64,000 nucleotides of DNA from Paraburkholderia aromaticivorans (GCF_002278075.1 NZ_CP022989.1:2728001-2792000), one strand, 5' to 3'. Positions 38,684 through 47,114 are shown, counted from the first letter of the stretch. Numbers and translations are program-made. Notes: generated by a model not told the origin, from the sequence alone.

Positions 38684-39085
38684 CGAGTTCTCCAGCAACG
38701 GCGCGGGCCACGCGCCAGGCGTCACCCGGGCCGCGATCAGGCGGATAGTCAGACGGCAGGATCGCCGGCGGCGATTCCATGCGCTGTGGATCCAACTCCG
38801 GCCGCAGCGCGCGCACATCATAAATCAAAGCTCGGCGCCCGCGGCGGCGCGGTAATGAAACGTTGCAGAGTCAGTCCTCGGGTCCCGCAAGGCGCGGCAC
38901 GCGGGGCGCATCGGCCGTTCGGACGAGGGCAGGCAACCCGCGTGCGGAAGGTATAATTCGCCTCTCGCATTTATTTCCTTCGTGTCCATGCGCGGCGCCT
39001 GTGCGCCGCATGGGTGCGCTCCGCTGCCGCGCTTCACGGGCGATATCCGCCCGGGCGCCGGCGCCCGTCCTCCGAGTAACCGCTA
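38684..39085. other. Divergent intergenic region patatin / gltX
   Basis: 402 bp. It contains a TATAAT at 38952-38957, the probable gltX -10, which would give a leader of about 120 nt. No clear -35 at the right distance and no further gene. Confidence 0.5.
38952..38957 (+). promoter_or_regulatory. Probable gltX promoter -10 (TATAAT)
   Basis: Consensus TATAAT with no good -35 at 16-18 bp, 129 nt upstream of the gltX ATG. Confidence 0.45.
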
Positions 39086-40495
39086 ATGACCACCTCCGTT
39101 CGTACCCGTTTCGCACCGAGTCCCACCGGCTTCATCCACCTCGGCAACATTCGCTCCGCGCTTTACCCGTGGGCGTTCGCGCGCAAGATGAAAGGGACCT
39201 TCGTGCTGCGGATCGAGGACACCGACGTCGAGCGTTCCACCACCGAATCCGTCGACGCCATTCTGGAAGGCATGGCGTGGCTCGGCCTCGATTTCGACGA
39301 AGGTCCGTTCTACCAGATGCAGCGCATGGACCGTTACCGCGAAGTGCTCAAGCAGATGCAGGACGCGGGCCTGGTGTACCCGTGCTACATGTCGACGCAA
39401 GAACTCGACGCACTGCGCGAGCGTCAGCGCGAAGCCGGCGAAAAGCCGCGCTATGACGGCACCTGGCGTCCGGAGCCGGGCAAGGTCCTGCCTGAGCCGC
39501 CGGCGGGCGTGCAGCCGGTTCTGCGCTTCCGTAACCCGCTCAACGGTGTGGTGGCATGGGACGACGCGGTGAAGGGCCGCATCGAGATCTCGAACGAAGA
39601 GCTCGACGACCTCGTGATCGCGCGCCCGGACGGCACGCCGACCTACAACTTCTGCGTGGTGGTCGACGACCTGGACATGCGCATCACACACGTGATTCGC
39701 GGCGACGATCACGTCAACAACACGCCGCGGCAGATCAACATTCTGCGCGCGCTCGGCGGCGAGCCGCCGGTCTATGCGCACTTGCCGACCGTGCTGAACG
39801 AGCAGGGCGAGAAGATGAGCAAGCGCCACGGCGCGATGAGCGTGATGGGTTATCGCGACGCCGGTTACCTGCCCGAGGCGGTGGTCAACTATCTGGCGCG
39901 TCTGGGCTGGTCGCATGGCGACGCGGAAATCTTCTCGCGGGAACAGTTCGTCGAGTGGTTCGATCTGGAGCATCTGGGCAAGTCACCCGCCCAATACGAC
40001 CACGACAAGCTGAACTGGCTGAATGCGCACTACATCAAGGAAGCCGACAACGCGCGCCTCGCGGAGTTGGCGAAGCCGTTCTTCGCCGAGTTGGGTATCG
40101 ACGAAGCCGCGCTCGCTCAGGGTGCCGATCTGACAGCCGTGGTGGGTTTGCTGAAGGATCGCGCATCGACGGTGAAGGAGATCGCCGGGAACGCCGCGAT
40201 GTTCTATCGCACGCCGGCGCCTGATGCCGAGTCCCTCGCGCAACACGTGACCGACGTGGTGCGCCCGGCGCTCGCCGATCTGGCCGCTGCGCTGAAGACC
40301 GTGGAGTGGACCAAGGAAGCAATCGCCGCCGCGTTGAAGGCGACGCTCGGCGCCCATAAGCTGAAGATGCCGCAGTTGGCCATGCCGGTGCGTCTACTGG
40401 TGGCGGGCACCACGCATACGCCGTCCATCGACAGCGTTCTGATGCTGTTCGGGCGTGATGTCGTCGTGGGTCGTATCGAAAAAGCGCTGTCCTGA
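39086..40495 (+). CDS. gltX: Glutamyl-tRNA synthetase
   Basis: A 469-residue class I synthetase. The HIGH-type motif is [19 protein letters not shown] at residues 8-26, the KMSKR-type loop [13 protein letters not shown] at about 240-252, and the C-terminal anticodon-binding domain is complete. It charges tRNA-Glu. ATG 39086 starts [16 protein letters not shown] tRNA cluster including two tRNA-Glu genes follows 120 nt downstream on the same strand, so enzyme and substrate genes are neighbours. Confidence 0.98.
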   Translation: MTTSVRTRFAPSPTGFIHLGNIRSALYPWAFARKMKGTFVLRIEDTDVERSTTESVDAILEGMAWLGLDFDEGPFYQMQRMDRYREVLKQMQDAGLVYPCYMSTQELDALRERQREAGEKPRYDGTWRPEPGKVLPEPPAGVQPVLRFRNPLNGVVAWDDAVKGRIEISNEELDDLVIARPDGTPTYNFCVVVDDLDMRITHVIRGDDHVNNTPRQINILRALGGEPPVYAHLPTVLNEQGEKMSKRHGAMSVMGYRDAGYLPEAVVNYLARLGWSHGDAEIFSREQFVEWFDLEHLGKSPAQYDHDKLNWLNAHYIKEADNARLAELAKPFFAELGIDEAALAQGADLTAVVGLLKDRASTVKEIAGNAAMFYRTPAPDAESLAQHVTDVVRPALADLAAALKTVEWTKEAIAAALKATLGAHKLKMPQLAMPVRLLVAGTTHTPSIDSVLMLFGRDVVVGRIEKALS

Positions 40496-40569
40496 GCGCG
40501 TTCGCCCATGCCTTGAGCGGGTTTGCATGTGACTTGTGAAAAAAGTCGCATGCAATTGCTCAAAGGGTA

Positions 40570-40598
40570 TTTACAAAGCGCAAATTGGCCTCTAGAAT
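40570..40598 (+). promoter_or_regulatory. tRNA promoter (TTTACA-17-TAGAAT)
   Basis: TTTACA at 40570-40575 and TAGAAT at 40593-40598 are separated by exactly 17 bp. The predicted start is about 10-15 nt before tRNA-Ala. Confidence 0.78.
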
Positions 40599-40617
40599 CT
40601 CGTTTCTGTTCTGCAAG

Positions 40618-40693
<76 letters not shown>

Positions 40694-40744
40694 TCAGAGC
40701 AGAGTGAAGTTGTTCCGAAGTCTGGAACTTGTAGCAAAAAAGAC

Positions 40745-40773
40745 TTCACAAACAGTTGTAACGTAGTTAGAAT
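40745..40773 (+). promoter_or_regulatory. Second tRNA promoter (TTCACA-17-TAGAAT)
   Basis: TTCACA at 40745-40750 and TAGAAT at 40768-40773 are spaced 17 bp apart, about 75 nt before the first tRNA-Glu. It would allow the Glu/Asp genes to be transcribed independently of tRNA-Ala. Confidence 0.6.
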
Positions 40774-40848
40774 ATCGGTCTTTGCTGCTGACGAAACGGA
40801 AGTTGGCGGGAGTTAGCAGCAAGATAAAGACAGATCTGAAAAGATTAT

Positions 40849-40924
40849 GTCCCCTTCGTCTAGAGGCCTAGGACATCACCCTTTCACGGTGAGTACAGGG
40901 GTTCGAATCCCCTAGGGGACGCCA
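40849..40924 (+). tRNA. tRNA-Glu (anticodon UUC), copy 1
   Basis: The acceptor stem GTCCCCT / AGGGGAC is perfect. The anticodon TTC is at 40883-40885 in a CACC/GGTG stem and CCA is encoded. It is identical over its 76 nt to copy 2 at 41166. Confidence 0.97.
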
Positions 40925-41027
40925 AACATCAGCGTCGCTTTAGTGTTCCGAGTTCAACTCGGTGGGCAGTAAAGCAGTGCAGCTTGCAGAGAAATAACCG
41001 ACGCTCGCAAGCGAGGGTGTAAAGACT

Positions 41028-41104
41028 GGAGTGGTAGTTCAGTCGGTTAGAATACCGGCCTGTCACGCCGGGGGTCGCGGGTTCGAGTCCCGTCCACTCC
41101 GCCA
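41028..41104 (+). tRNA. tRNA-Asp (anticodon GUC), copy 1
   Basis: The acceptor stem is GGAGTGG / CCACTCC. The anticodon GTC is at 41062-41064 and CCA is encoded. It differs from copy 2 by a compensatory acceptor-stem pair (T-A here, C-G in copy 2) and one D-loop base. Confidence 0.97.
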
Positions 41105-41107
41105 GAC

Positions 41108-41140
41108 AAAGCCCGTTCATCCAAACTTGAACGGGCTTTT
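41108..41140 (+). terminator. Intrinsic terminator between the two tRNA Glu/Asp pairs
   Basis: AAAGCCCGTTCA and its complement TGAACGGGCTTT flank an 8-nt loop, followed by a T-run, 3 nt after tRNA-Asp copy 1. Confidence 0.82.
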
Positions 41141-41165
41141 TCATTAAAGGTGTAAGCAGTACGTT

Positions 41166-41241
41166 GTCCCCTTCGTCTAGAGGCCTAGGACATCACCCTT
41201 TCACGGTGAGTACAGGGGTTCGAATCCCCTAGGGGACGCCA
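41166..41241 (+). tRNA. tRNA-Glu (anticodon UUC), copy 2
   Basis: Sequence identical to copy 1, including the encoded CCA at its 3' end. It lies only 25 nt after the preceding terminator, with no good promoter in between. Confidence 0.97.
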
Positions 41242-41322
41242 GCATATCGGCGTCGTTCGGTTGGAAGTTTGAACGGTGCAGCGGTCAATGAGCCAGTCTC
41301 ATCAACCGCCATGCGAAAATCT

Positions 41323-41399
41323 GGAGCGGTAGTTCAGTTGGTTAGAATACCGGCCTGTCACGCCGGGGGTCGCGGGTTCGAGTCCCGTCCGCTCCGCCA
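41323..41399 (+). tRNA. tRNA-Asp (anticodon GUC), copy 2
   Basis: The acceptor stem is GGAGCGG / CCGCTCC, with the anticodon GTC in the same loop as copy 1 and an encoded CCA. The acceptor pair that differs from copy 1 changes on both strands, so folding is preserved. Confidence 0.97.
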
Positions 41400-41406
41400 G
41401 ATTTGA

Positions 41407-41438
41407 GAAAGCCCACTTCGAAAGAAGTGGGCTTTTTT
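41407..41438 (+). terminator. Intrinsic terminator at the end of the tRNA cluster
   Basis: The stem AAAGCCCACTTC / GAAGTGGGCTTT has a GAAA loop and is followed by a run of seven T. Confidence 0.92.
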
Positions 41439-41541
41439 TATTCCGCTATCCATTGCGCCTGGGTATGCTCGGGACAAACAGCCATTGCCAGCGGGCGTGG
41501 CCTGTTTTACCGTTGATCCGACTCATCTCCGTCGCTCCGCC

Positions 41542-42006
41542 ATGTTCGATCCCACCGAAGCTCCGTTGGCGTTTCACCTGCGCAAAGCCAGCATGGACGA
41601 TTTCGAGTTCGCCGAGGCGCTGACTCGCAACAACATGGGCGGTTACTATCGTCGCCACCATCTCGTCTGGCGTGGCGATCTGTTTCTCGGCAGCTGGCGC
41701 GAGTCGGAGAATTTCATTCTCGAGGTGGACGGCACGCCGATCGGCGTGCTGCGCATCACGCAAGAGGGCGATTCGCTGCATATCCGCGACGTGCAGATTG
41801 CCGAAGGCCATCGCCGGCTCGGCGCCGGCACGTATCTGCTCGATGTCTCGCATCAATGGGCCCGCGAGCGTGGGCTGCGCGAGTTGCAGTTGCGGGTATT
41901 CGTCGACAATCCCGCCGCACGGCTCTATCAGCGCAAAGGCTACAAGCTGACCGGCCCACGTCTTGCGCAGCTCGGCGCAATCCGTCATCTGGCACGACGG
42001 GTTTAG
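41542..42006 (+). CDS. GNAT-family N-acetyltransferase
   Basis: A 154-residue protein with the GNAT core. The acetyl-CoA-binding motif A region is IRDVQIAEGHRRLGAGTYLLDVSHQWA at about residues 75-100, with the Q/RxxGxG/A-type HRRLGAG, and motif B is VDNPAARLYQRKGYKLTG. It should transfer an acetyl group from acetyl-CoA to an amine; the substrate cannot be read from the sequence. ATG 41542 gives MFDPTEAPLAFHLRKA; a longer frame from 41485 is not supported. The stop codon lies inside an 11-bp tandem repeat. Confidence 0.85.
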   Translation: MFDPTEAPLAFHLRKASMDDFEFAEALTRNNMGGYYRRHHLVWRGDLFLGSWRESENFILEVDGTPIGVLRITQEGDSLHIRDVQIAEGHRRLGAGTYLLDVSHQWARERGLRELQLRVFVDNPAARLYQRKGYKLTGPRLAQLGAIRHLARRV

Positions 42007-42057
42007 TTGCGGCTTAGTTGCGGCTTAGTTGCCGCTTAGTTGCCGCTCAGTTGTCTA
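42003..42057. repeat. 11-bp tandem repeat TTAGTTGCSGC x4 plus a diverged fifth copy
   Basis: Perfect or single-mismatch copies start at 42003, 42014, 42025 and 42036, and a diverged copy follows at 42047. The first copy contains the TAG stop codon of the acetyltransferase gene. Confidence 0.8.
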
Positions 42058-42127
42058 TTGGTTGCCGCGGCTGAGGCGTCGGATCCCCGGCGGCGCGTTT
42101 GGCAGATCGGGTTCGATACGCGGGTCT

Positions 42128-43042
42128 TTACCCGCTCAGTCTGCGTTCAGTATCGCTCGATGCATCGGCGCGGTCCTGCGCCGCGGTCTCGCTATCCGTC
42201 CCCGTGTCGCCATGCTCGCCATCTCCCACGCGATGTTCCGAGCCACGCTCGATGAACGCGCGTGGACTTTCGCCGAACGCACGGCGAAACATCGCGGAGA
42301 AGGCGCTCTGACTCTGATAGCCCAGTTCCAGCGCGACATGCGAGAGCGGCCGCCCCTGGCTCAACAGCGGAATCGCGCGCGCCAGAATCGCCTGCTGGCG
42401 CCATTGCGAAAAACTCACCCCCAGCTCCTGGCGAAACAGCCGCGCAATGGTGCGCGTGCTCGCGCCCACGCTGGACGCCCATTGTTCGAGCGACTCGCCA
42501 TGCGTCGGATCCGCGATCACCGCTTCGCACAGCGCGCGCAGGCGCTTTTCGTTGGGCATTGGCACCGACAGCGGCAGCGGTTCCGAGCGGGTCAATTCGT
42601 CGAGTGCGAGCGCGCCGAGCAACTGCTCGCGCGTGGCCGAGATGCCCGGCGTGTCGAGCGCGGCGATCACTTCGCGCAGCAGATCCGAGACTTCGACCAC
42701 GCGCGGTGTATCGAGCCCGGCCGGCACCGTGCTCTCGGAGATATAGAGCGTGCGCAGGAATGCGTCTTCGACGGCGACGACTTCGTGCGTCACATGCGGC
42801 GGCACCCAGATTGCGCGCGATGGCGGCACCATCCACGTGGTGCCGGTCGTCGCGACCCGCAGCACGCCGCGCGACGCATAGGCCACCTGCGCCCACGCAT
42901 GCGTGTGACGGGCGATGCGCCAGCCCGAGGGCATCTGCCGCGAGCGCACGCGGATGGGATGCGTTTCGGTCGGCTGGAACTCGGGCGGAATGTCGGCAAA
43001 GCGTACGAAGCTCGACAGCTCCGTGTCGACGGACGAAGTCAT
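42128..43042 (-). CDS. AraC-family transcriptional regulator with N-terminal cupin
   Basis: A 304-residue regulator. The N-terminal half is an AraC-type cupin sensor (HTHAWAQVAYASRGVLRV; WVPPHVTHEV). The C-terminal half is the two-helix-turn-helix DNA-binding domain (LEQWASSVGASTRTIARLFRQELGVSFSQWRQQ; PLSHVALELGYQSQSAFSAMFRRAFGESPRAF). The last 40 residues are a charged tail. ATG 43042 begins MTSSVDTELSSF; its ribosome-binding site is poor. It is divergent from rraA. The signal and targets are not evident; the adjacent genes are candidates. Confidence 0.9.
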   Translation of the reverse strand: MTSSVDTELSSFVRFADIPPEFQPTETHPIRVRSRQMPSGWRIARHTHAWAQVAYASRGVLRVATTGTTWMVPPSRAIWVPPHVTHEVVAVEDAFLRTLYISESTVPAGLDTPRVVEVSDLLREVIAALDTPGISATREQLLGALALDELTRSEPLPLSVPMPNEKRLRALCEAVIADPTHGESLEQWASSVGASTRTIARLFRQELGVSFSQWRQQAILARAIPLLSQGRPLSHVALELGYQSQSAFSAMFRRAFGESPRAFIERGSEHRVGDGEHGDTGTDSETAAQDRADASSDTERRLSG

Positions 43043-43213
43043 GGTGAAGATCGATCCCGATAACGGAACGCGAAAAGCGCGGACCCAGAAGTGATGCGAA
43101 GGCGCCGCCATGCGAAACCCGCTACGGCAAACCGCCGCGGGTTTCTCATTGTAGGTGTTGCGTGGCAGCCGGCGTTGCATAATGTCCCGATGCCCACATC
43201 CGAGGAGAACTCC

Positions 43214-43708
43214 ATGAGCTTTGCCACCACGGACTTGTGCGACGCGCACGAGGACCAACTGGCGCTCGGCACGTTGCGCGTGCTCGAGCCGGTCTTTCAC
43301 CTGTTTAGCCGCGCCGAGTGTTTCAGCGGTGAAGCGGTGACGCTGAAGGTATTCGAGGACAACGCGCTCGTGCGCGCCACGCTCGAAGAGCAGGGCGCGG
43401 GCCGCGTGCTGGTGGTCGACGGCGGCGGCAGCCTGCGTTGCGCACTGGTGGGCGGCAACCTCGCGCAGATCGCGCAACAGAACGGCTGGGCGGGCATCGT
43501 CCTGAACGGCTGTGTGCGCGATACGCTGGAGCTCAATGAAGTCGACGTCGGCATCGCGGCTTTGGCCACCTGCCCGCGGCGCGGCCAGAAGCTCGGCACC
43601 GGCGAGCGTGGCGTGGCGGTGCAATTGCCCGGCGCGCTGGTGCGTCCCGGGGAATGGATTTACGCGGATATCGACGGCGTGCTCGTGGCGAGCGCGGCGC
43701 TGAATTGA
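43214..43708 (+). CDS. rraA: RraA-family protein (RNase E inhibitor / HMG-CHA aldolase fold)
   Basis: A 164-residue protein matching the 160-residue RraA family. It starts [12 protein letters not shown] and has the core [27 protein letters not shown] with the conserved Gly-x20-Arg-Asp site. Members either bind RNase E and dampen RNA degradation, or act as class II 4-hydroxy-4-methyl-2-oxoglutarate aldolases; the two share the Arg-Asp metal-site region and cannot be separated here. ATG 43214 has GAGGAG upstream. Confidence 0.9.
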   Translation: MSFATTDLCDAHEDQLALGTLRVLEPVFHLFSRAECFSGEAVTLKVFEDNALVRATLEEQGAGRVLVVDGGGSLRCALVGGNLAQIAQQNGWAGIVLNGCVRDTLELNEVDVGIAALATCPRRGQKLGTGERGVAVQLPGALVRPGEWIYADIDGVLVASAALN

Positions 43709-43791
43709 ACTGAACCTCAGCCAGGGCTCGGGCTCGAACTCGAACAGAATCACGAGTCACCCGAGCCCCTATTCAAGGAGAGCAAACGACG

Positions 43792-44193
43792 ATGCAGACC
43801 GTCTTTGTATACGGCACATTGCGCGCCGGTGAAGTGAACGACATCAGCCAGGCGGCCGCGCGCAACGAGATTGCCGCGCCCAATCTGCTCGGCACCGCCA
43901 CGGTCCGCGGCCATCTGTTCGATTTCGGCCTGTACCCGGGCCTCGTGGTCGACGAAGCCGGTGTCGACGTGATCGGCGACGTCTATGAAATCGACGACCA
44001 GCTGGTCGCGGTGCTCGACGAAATCGAGGCGGTCTACCCGGGCGTCGAGGATCGTTTTCTCGCGCGCGAAGTGATGGTGAAAGTTGATGGCAATGTGGTG
44101 AACTGCCGCTTCTATCCCGTTGCGCCGAATGCGGTGAAGGGCTTGCCCGAAATCAGATCGGGCGACTGGGTCGAGTACCGCAGCACGCGCTGA
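43792..44193 (+). CDS. Gamma-glutamylcyclotransferase-fold protein (YtfP-like)
   Basis: A 133-residue protein with the GGCT signature YGTLRAGEVN at residues 7-16 and the catalytic-type glutamate in the VLDEIEAVYPG segment. Members of this fold release 5-oxoproline from gamma-glutamyl amines; the specific substrate of small bacterial members is often unknown. ATG 43792 has a strong AAGGAGA. An inverted repeat (GGGCTCGGG / CCCGAGCCC) at 43724-43768 lies just before its ribosome-binding site. It is probably co-transcribed with rraA. Confidence 0.87.
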   Translation: MQTVFVYGTLRAGEVNDISQAAARNEIAAPNLLGTATVRGHLFDFGLYPGLVVDEAGVDVIGDVYEIDDQLVAVLDEIEAVYPGVEDRFLAREVMVKVDGNVVNCRFYPVAPNAVKGLPEIRSGDWVEYRSTR

Positions 44194-44240
44194 CCCACGT
44201 GCAAACCGAAGCGCAAACCACGCGCGTCACGCGCGCATAA

Positions 44241-44276
44241 AAAAACGGCCCGGCAAGCCTGCGCCTGTCGGGCCGC
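44241..44276 (-). terminator. Probable intrinsic terminator of aceB
   Basis: On the minus strand a GC-rich stem (CGGCCCGACAGG pairing with CTTGCCGGGCCG, one mismatch) is followed by a run of seven T, about 150 nt after the aceB stop. Confidence 0.72.
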
Positions 44277-44380
44277 CGGTCGGTCAGCCTTGCGACTCAA
44301 GCCGCCTTCGCGCTCTGTATGAGACGCGAAGGCGGGCTTGCTACTGCGTCGTCCTTCACTCATGCACTGCTCACGCACTG

Positions 44381-44412
44381 CTCATGCACCTGATGTCACT
44401 CAGGTGCATGAG
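44381..44412. other. Perfect 13-bp hairpin next to the aceB stop
   Basis: CTCATGCACCTGA at 44381-44393 and its exact complement at 44400-44412 flank a 6-nt loop. Partial 11-bp repeats (CATGCACTGCT, CACGCACTGCT) adjoin it on the far side from aceB. It starts 15 nt after the aceB stop and has no T-run. Confidence 0.75.
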
Positions 44413-44426
44413 GCTCGATGGCGGCC

Positions 44427-46037
44427 TCAGATTTCCTCGTACAGCGGCAACGTCAGGAAGTCGGTGAACTGCTCCGACGTCGACATTTCCTCGAAGATCT
44501 GCGCTGCGCGCTCATACGGCTTCGTATCGCCGCCCACGGCCTGCTTCACCTTGTCGAGTTCCTGCGCCGACAACTCGCGCACCAGCTCGGCCGTCACCTT
44601 GCGGCCGTCGTCGAGCTTGCCCTTCGGCGAGCGGATCCATTGCCATACCTGCGAGCGCGAGATTTCCGCGGTGGCGGCGTCTTCCATCAGGTTGTGAATC
44701 GGCACGCAGCCGTTGCCGGTGAGCCACGCGCCCAGGTAGTGAATGCCGACGTTGATGTTGTTGCGCAGGCCGGCCTCGGTGATCGGCGTTTCCGGGCGGA
44801 AGTCCATCAGGTCGGTCGCCGTGACAAGCACGTCGTCGCGTTGCTTGCCGATCTGGTTCGGCTTGTCGCCGAGCACCTTGACGAACTCTTCCATCGCGAT
44901 GGGCACGAGGCCCGGATGCGCGACCCAGCCGCCGTCGTAGCCGTCGCCGGCATCGCGCGCCTTGTCCGAGCGCACGCCGGCCATCGCCTTGTCGTTCGCG
45001 GCCGGATCGTTCTTGATCGGAATCAGCGCGCTCATGCCGCCGATCGCCGGCGCATTGCGGCGATGGCAGGTCTTCAGCAGCAGCAGCGCGTAGGCCCGCA
45101 TGAACGGCGCGGTCATCGTGATCTGCGAGCGGTCGGCCAGACAGAAGTCACGGTCGGCCTTGAACTTCTTGATCGCGGAGAAGATGTAATCCCACCGGCC
45201 GGCGTTCAGGCCCGAGCTGTGTTCGCGCAGCTCGTACAGGATCTCGTCCATTTCGAAGGCGGCGACGATCGTTTCGATCAGCACGGTCGCGCGAATCGTG
45301 CCGCGGGGCACGCCGACCGCTTCCTGCGCGGCGACGAAAATGTCGTTCCACAGACGCGCTTCGAGATGGCTCTCCATCTTCGGCAGATAGAAGTACGGGC
45401 CCGAGCCGCGCGCGACCAGTTCCTTCGCGTTATGCACCATGAAGAGCGCGAAGTCGAAGACGCCGCCCGACACGCGCTTGCCGTCCACCTTCACGTGCTT
45501 CTCGTCCAGATGCCAGCCGCGCGGACGCACGATCAGCGTGGCGACCTTGTCGTTCAGCGTGTACGACTTGCCGTTCTGTTCCAGCGAAATCGTGCGGCGC
45601 ACTGCGTCCTTCAGATTGATATGGCCGGTGATCTGGTTATCCCAGCTCGGCGCATTCGAATCTTCGAAATCGGTCATGTACGAATCCGCGCCCGAATTCA
45701 GCGCGTTGATGATCATCTTGCGCTCGACCGGGCCGGTGATTTCCACGCGGCGGCATTGCAGATCCTGCGGCAGCGGCGCGATGGTCCAGTCGCCTTCCCG
45801 CACGCTTTTCGTTTCGGCAAGAAAGTCGGGACGCTCGCCGGCGTCGAGGCGCTTCGTGCGCTCCGCGCGTGCCTGCAACAACTGCTGACGGCGCGGCTCG
45901 AAACTGCGGTGCAGCGCGGCGACGAGTTCGAGCGCTTCGCGCGTGAGAATCGCTTCATAGCCCGGCTTGATCTCAGCCGTGATTTCCATGCCTTGCGGCA
46001 GTTGCAACGATGAATGCGATGACTGCGGGTTCGCCAT
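44427..46037 (-). CDS. aceB: Malate synthase A
   Basis: A 536-residue malate synthase of the A type. The family signature REHSSGLNAGRWDYIFSAIK lies at about residues 265-285. The enzyme condenses glyoxylate with acetyl-CoA to malate, the second glyoxylate-shunt step. The C-terminus ends FLTLPLYEEI, typical of MS-A. The start ATG 46037 has GGAG upstream. It lies 81 nt behind the HAD gene on the same strand; aceA is 2.9 kb away with the LysR and UspA genes between. Confidence 0.98.
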   Translation of the reverse strand: MANPQSSHSSLQLPQGMEITAEIKPGYEAILTREALELVAALHRSFEPRRQQLLQARAERTKRLDAGERPDFLAETKSVREGDWTIAPLPQDLQCRRVEITGPVERKMIINALNSGADSYMTDFEDSNAPSWDNQITGHINLKDAVRRTISLEQNGKSYTLNDKVATLIVRPRGWHLDEKHVKVDGKRVSGGVFDFALFMVHNAKELVARGSGPYFYLPKMESHLEARLWNDIFVAAQEAVGVPRGTIRATVLIETIVAAFEMDEILYELREHSSGLNAGRWDYIFSAIKKFKADRDFCLADRSQITMTAPFMRAYALLLLKTCHRRNAPAIGGMSALIPIKNDPAANDKAMAGVRSDKARDAGDGYDGGWVAHPGLVPIAMEEFVKVLGDKPNQIGKQRDDVLVTATDLMDFRPETPITEAGLRNNINVGIHYLGAWLTGNGCVPIHNLMEDAATAEISRSQVWQWIRSPKGKLDDGRKVTAELVRELSAQELDKVKQAVGGDTKPYERAAQIFEEMSTSEQFTDFLTLPLYEEI

Positions 46038-46118
46038 GTTTTCTCCTTGGTCGGTCAGATTGCAAATACAAATGTTGAAAATGCGATTGATGTGCGTCGC
46101 GCCTTCCAGAGGGAGCCG

Positions 46119-46934
46119 TCACGCGCCAGGGCTGTGGCGTGTGCGGCTGCCGCCGGCGCCGCTGGTGCGGCCGGGCGACGCGGGGGTCTTCAGAAAAGCG
46201 AGCAGATCGGTCATGCCTGCGCCCGCGCCATGCGGCGTGACGCCGAGTTCTTCGGCTGGTGCGTTTTGCCGGTTGAGCCAGAAAGTCGTGAAGCCGAACC
46301 ACGTCGCGCCCGCCACGTCCCACCCGTTCGACGACACGAAGACGAGCTCGCGCGGCGCCGCACCGAAGGCGTATGTGCCGAGCGCATAAGCCGCGGGCGA
46401 GGGCTTGTAGGCGCGCACGGCGTCGACGGATAGCACGTGGTCGAACAGGCCCGTCATGCCGGCGCTTTTTACGGCGATGTCGAGCATTTGCGGATTGCCG
46501 TTCGAGAGAATTGCGAGACGCGGGCGCAAGGCCGATTCGCCGCCCGCGGACGGCGCGGAGCTTAACGGCTCGTCGCGCAACTGGCGCAGCGCGGGCACGG
46601 CGTCGGGGAAAGCGGACAGGCACGCATATTCGTCCATCAGACGTTTTTCGGCGGTGCGGCCGAGCGTGAGCTGAAGTTTTTTCGCGGCGAAGCGCAATGC
46701 GTCGAGCGTGATGTCCCAGAACGGCCGGTAGTGCGCACCGGGGTTGCCCGCCGGACCGGCGAGCGTGCGCAACTGCGTGTATTCGATCTGTTTTTGCCGC
46801 CACAACTGCGAGAGCGCATGGCCGTGGCCTGGGAACATCTGCTCCGCGGCAGCAATCACCGAATGCACGTCGAAGAGCGTGCCGTACGCGTCGAAAATCA
46901 CTGCTTTGGGGGAGAGTGTCGTTGTGGCCGACAT
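46119..46934 (-). CDS. Haloacid dehalogenase, type II (HAD superfamily)
   Basis: A 271-residue HAD hydrolase closest to L-2-haloacid dehalogenases: nucleophile Asp15 in AVIFDAYGTLFDVHSV, the LAILSNGNPQML motif, the lysine in VRAYKPSPAAY, and the type-II marker FVSSNGWDVAGA. These enzymes remove halogens from 2-halo acids such as haloacetates by ester formation at Asp15. The product glycolate or lactate-type acid could feed the glyoxylate genes next door, which is inference from context. A minus-strand TACAAT at 46966-46971 is a likely -10. It is divergent from the LysR gene. Confidence 0.88.
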   Translation of the reverse strand: MSATTTLSPKAVIFDAYGTLFDVHSVIAAAEQMFPGHGHALSQLWRQKQIEYTQLRTLAGPAGNPGAHYRPFWDITLDALRFAAKKLQLTLGRTAEKRLMDEYACLSAFPDAVPALRQLRDEPLSSAPSAGGESALRPRLAILSNGNPQMLDIAVKSAGMTGLFDHVLSVDAVRAYKPSPAAYALGTYAFGAAPRELVFVSSNGWDVAGATWFGFTTFWLNRQNAPAEELGVTPHGAGAGMTDLLAFLKTPASPGRTSGAGGSRTRHSPGA

Positions 46935-46965
46935 TGCCGTGCGCTCCTATCAGAGGTCAGGACGA

Positions 46966-46971
46966 ATTGTA
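46966..46971 (-). promoter_or_regulatory. Probable -10 of the HAD-aceB transcript
   Basis: TACAAT on the minus strand, 32 nt before the HAD start codon, with a weak TTTTTA 17 bp upstream of it. It overlaps the left arm region of the inverted repeat at 46974-47011. Confidence 0.45.
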
Positions 46972-46973
46972 TT

Positions 46974-47011
46974 AGTGATGCTCTGCGCTAAAAAAGAGGC
47001 TAAACATCACT
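46974..47011. promoter_or_regulatory. Inverted repeat AGTGATG-N24-CATCACT in the HAD/lysR spacer
   Basis: A 7-bp perfect inverted repeat lies between the divergent genes and covers the likely promoters of both. It is a candidate operator for the adjacent LysR protein; the spacer is longer than usual for a single LysR site. Confidence 0.4.
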
Positions 47012-47039
47012 TGATCTTTTACTTTCATGCACCTAATCT
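47011..47039 (+). promoter_or_regulatory. Putative lysR promoter (TTGATC-17-TAATCT)
   Basis: TTGATC at 47011-47016 and TAATCT at 47034-47039 are separated by 17 bp. A second inverted repeat TCAAGG-N6-CCTTGA at 47073-47090 lies between this and the start codon. Confidence 0.5.
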
Positions 47040-47114
47040 GACGCGCACCGACCACCTTCTGCGCGTCGCGTCTCAAGGAAAATGCCTTGATGGGACGGCG
47101 CGGCCCCCTCGCTT

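Noticed and set aside
44418..46013. 531-residue plus-strand open frame
   Set aside because: It is antisense to aceB, which has the malate synthase signature; the plus-strand frame has no recognisable domain.
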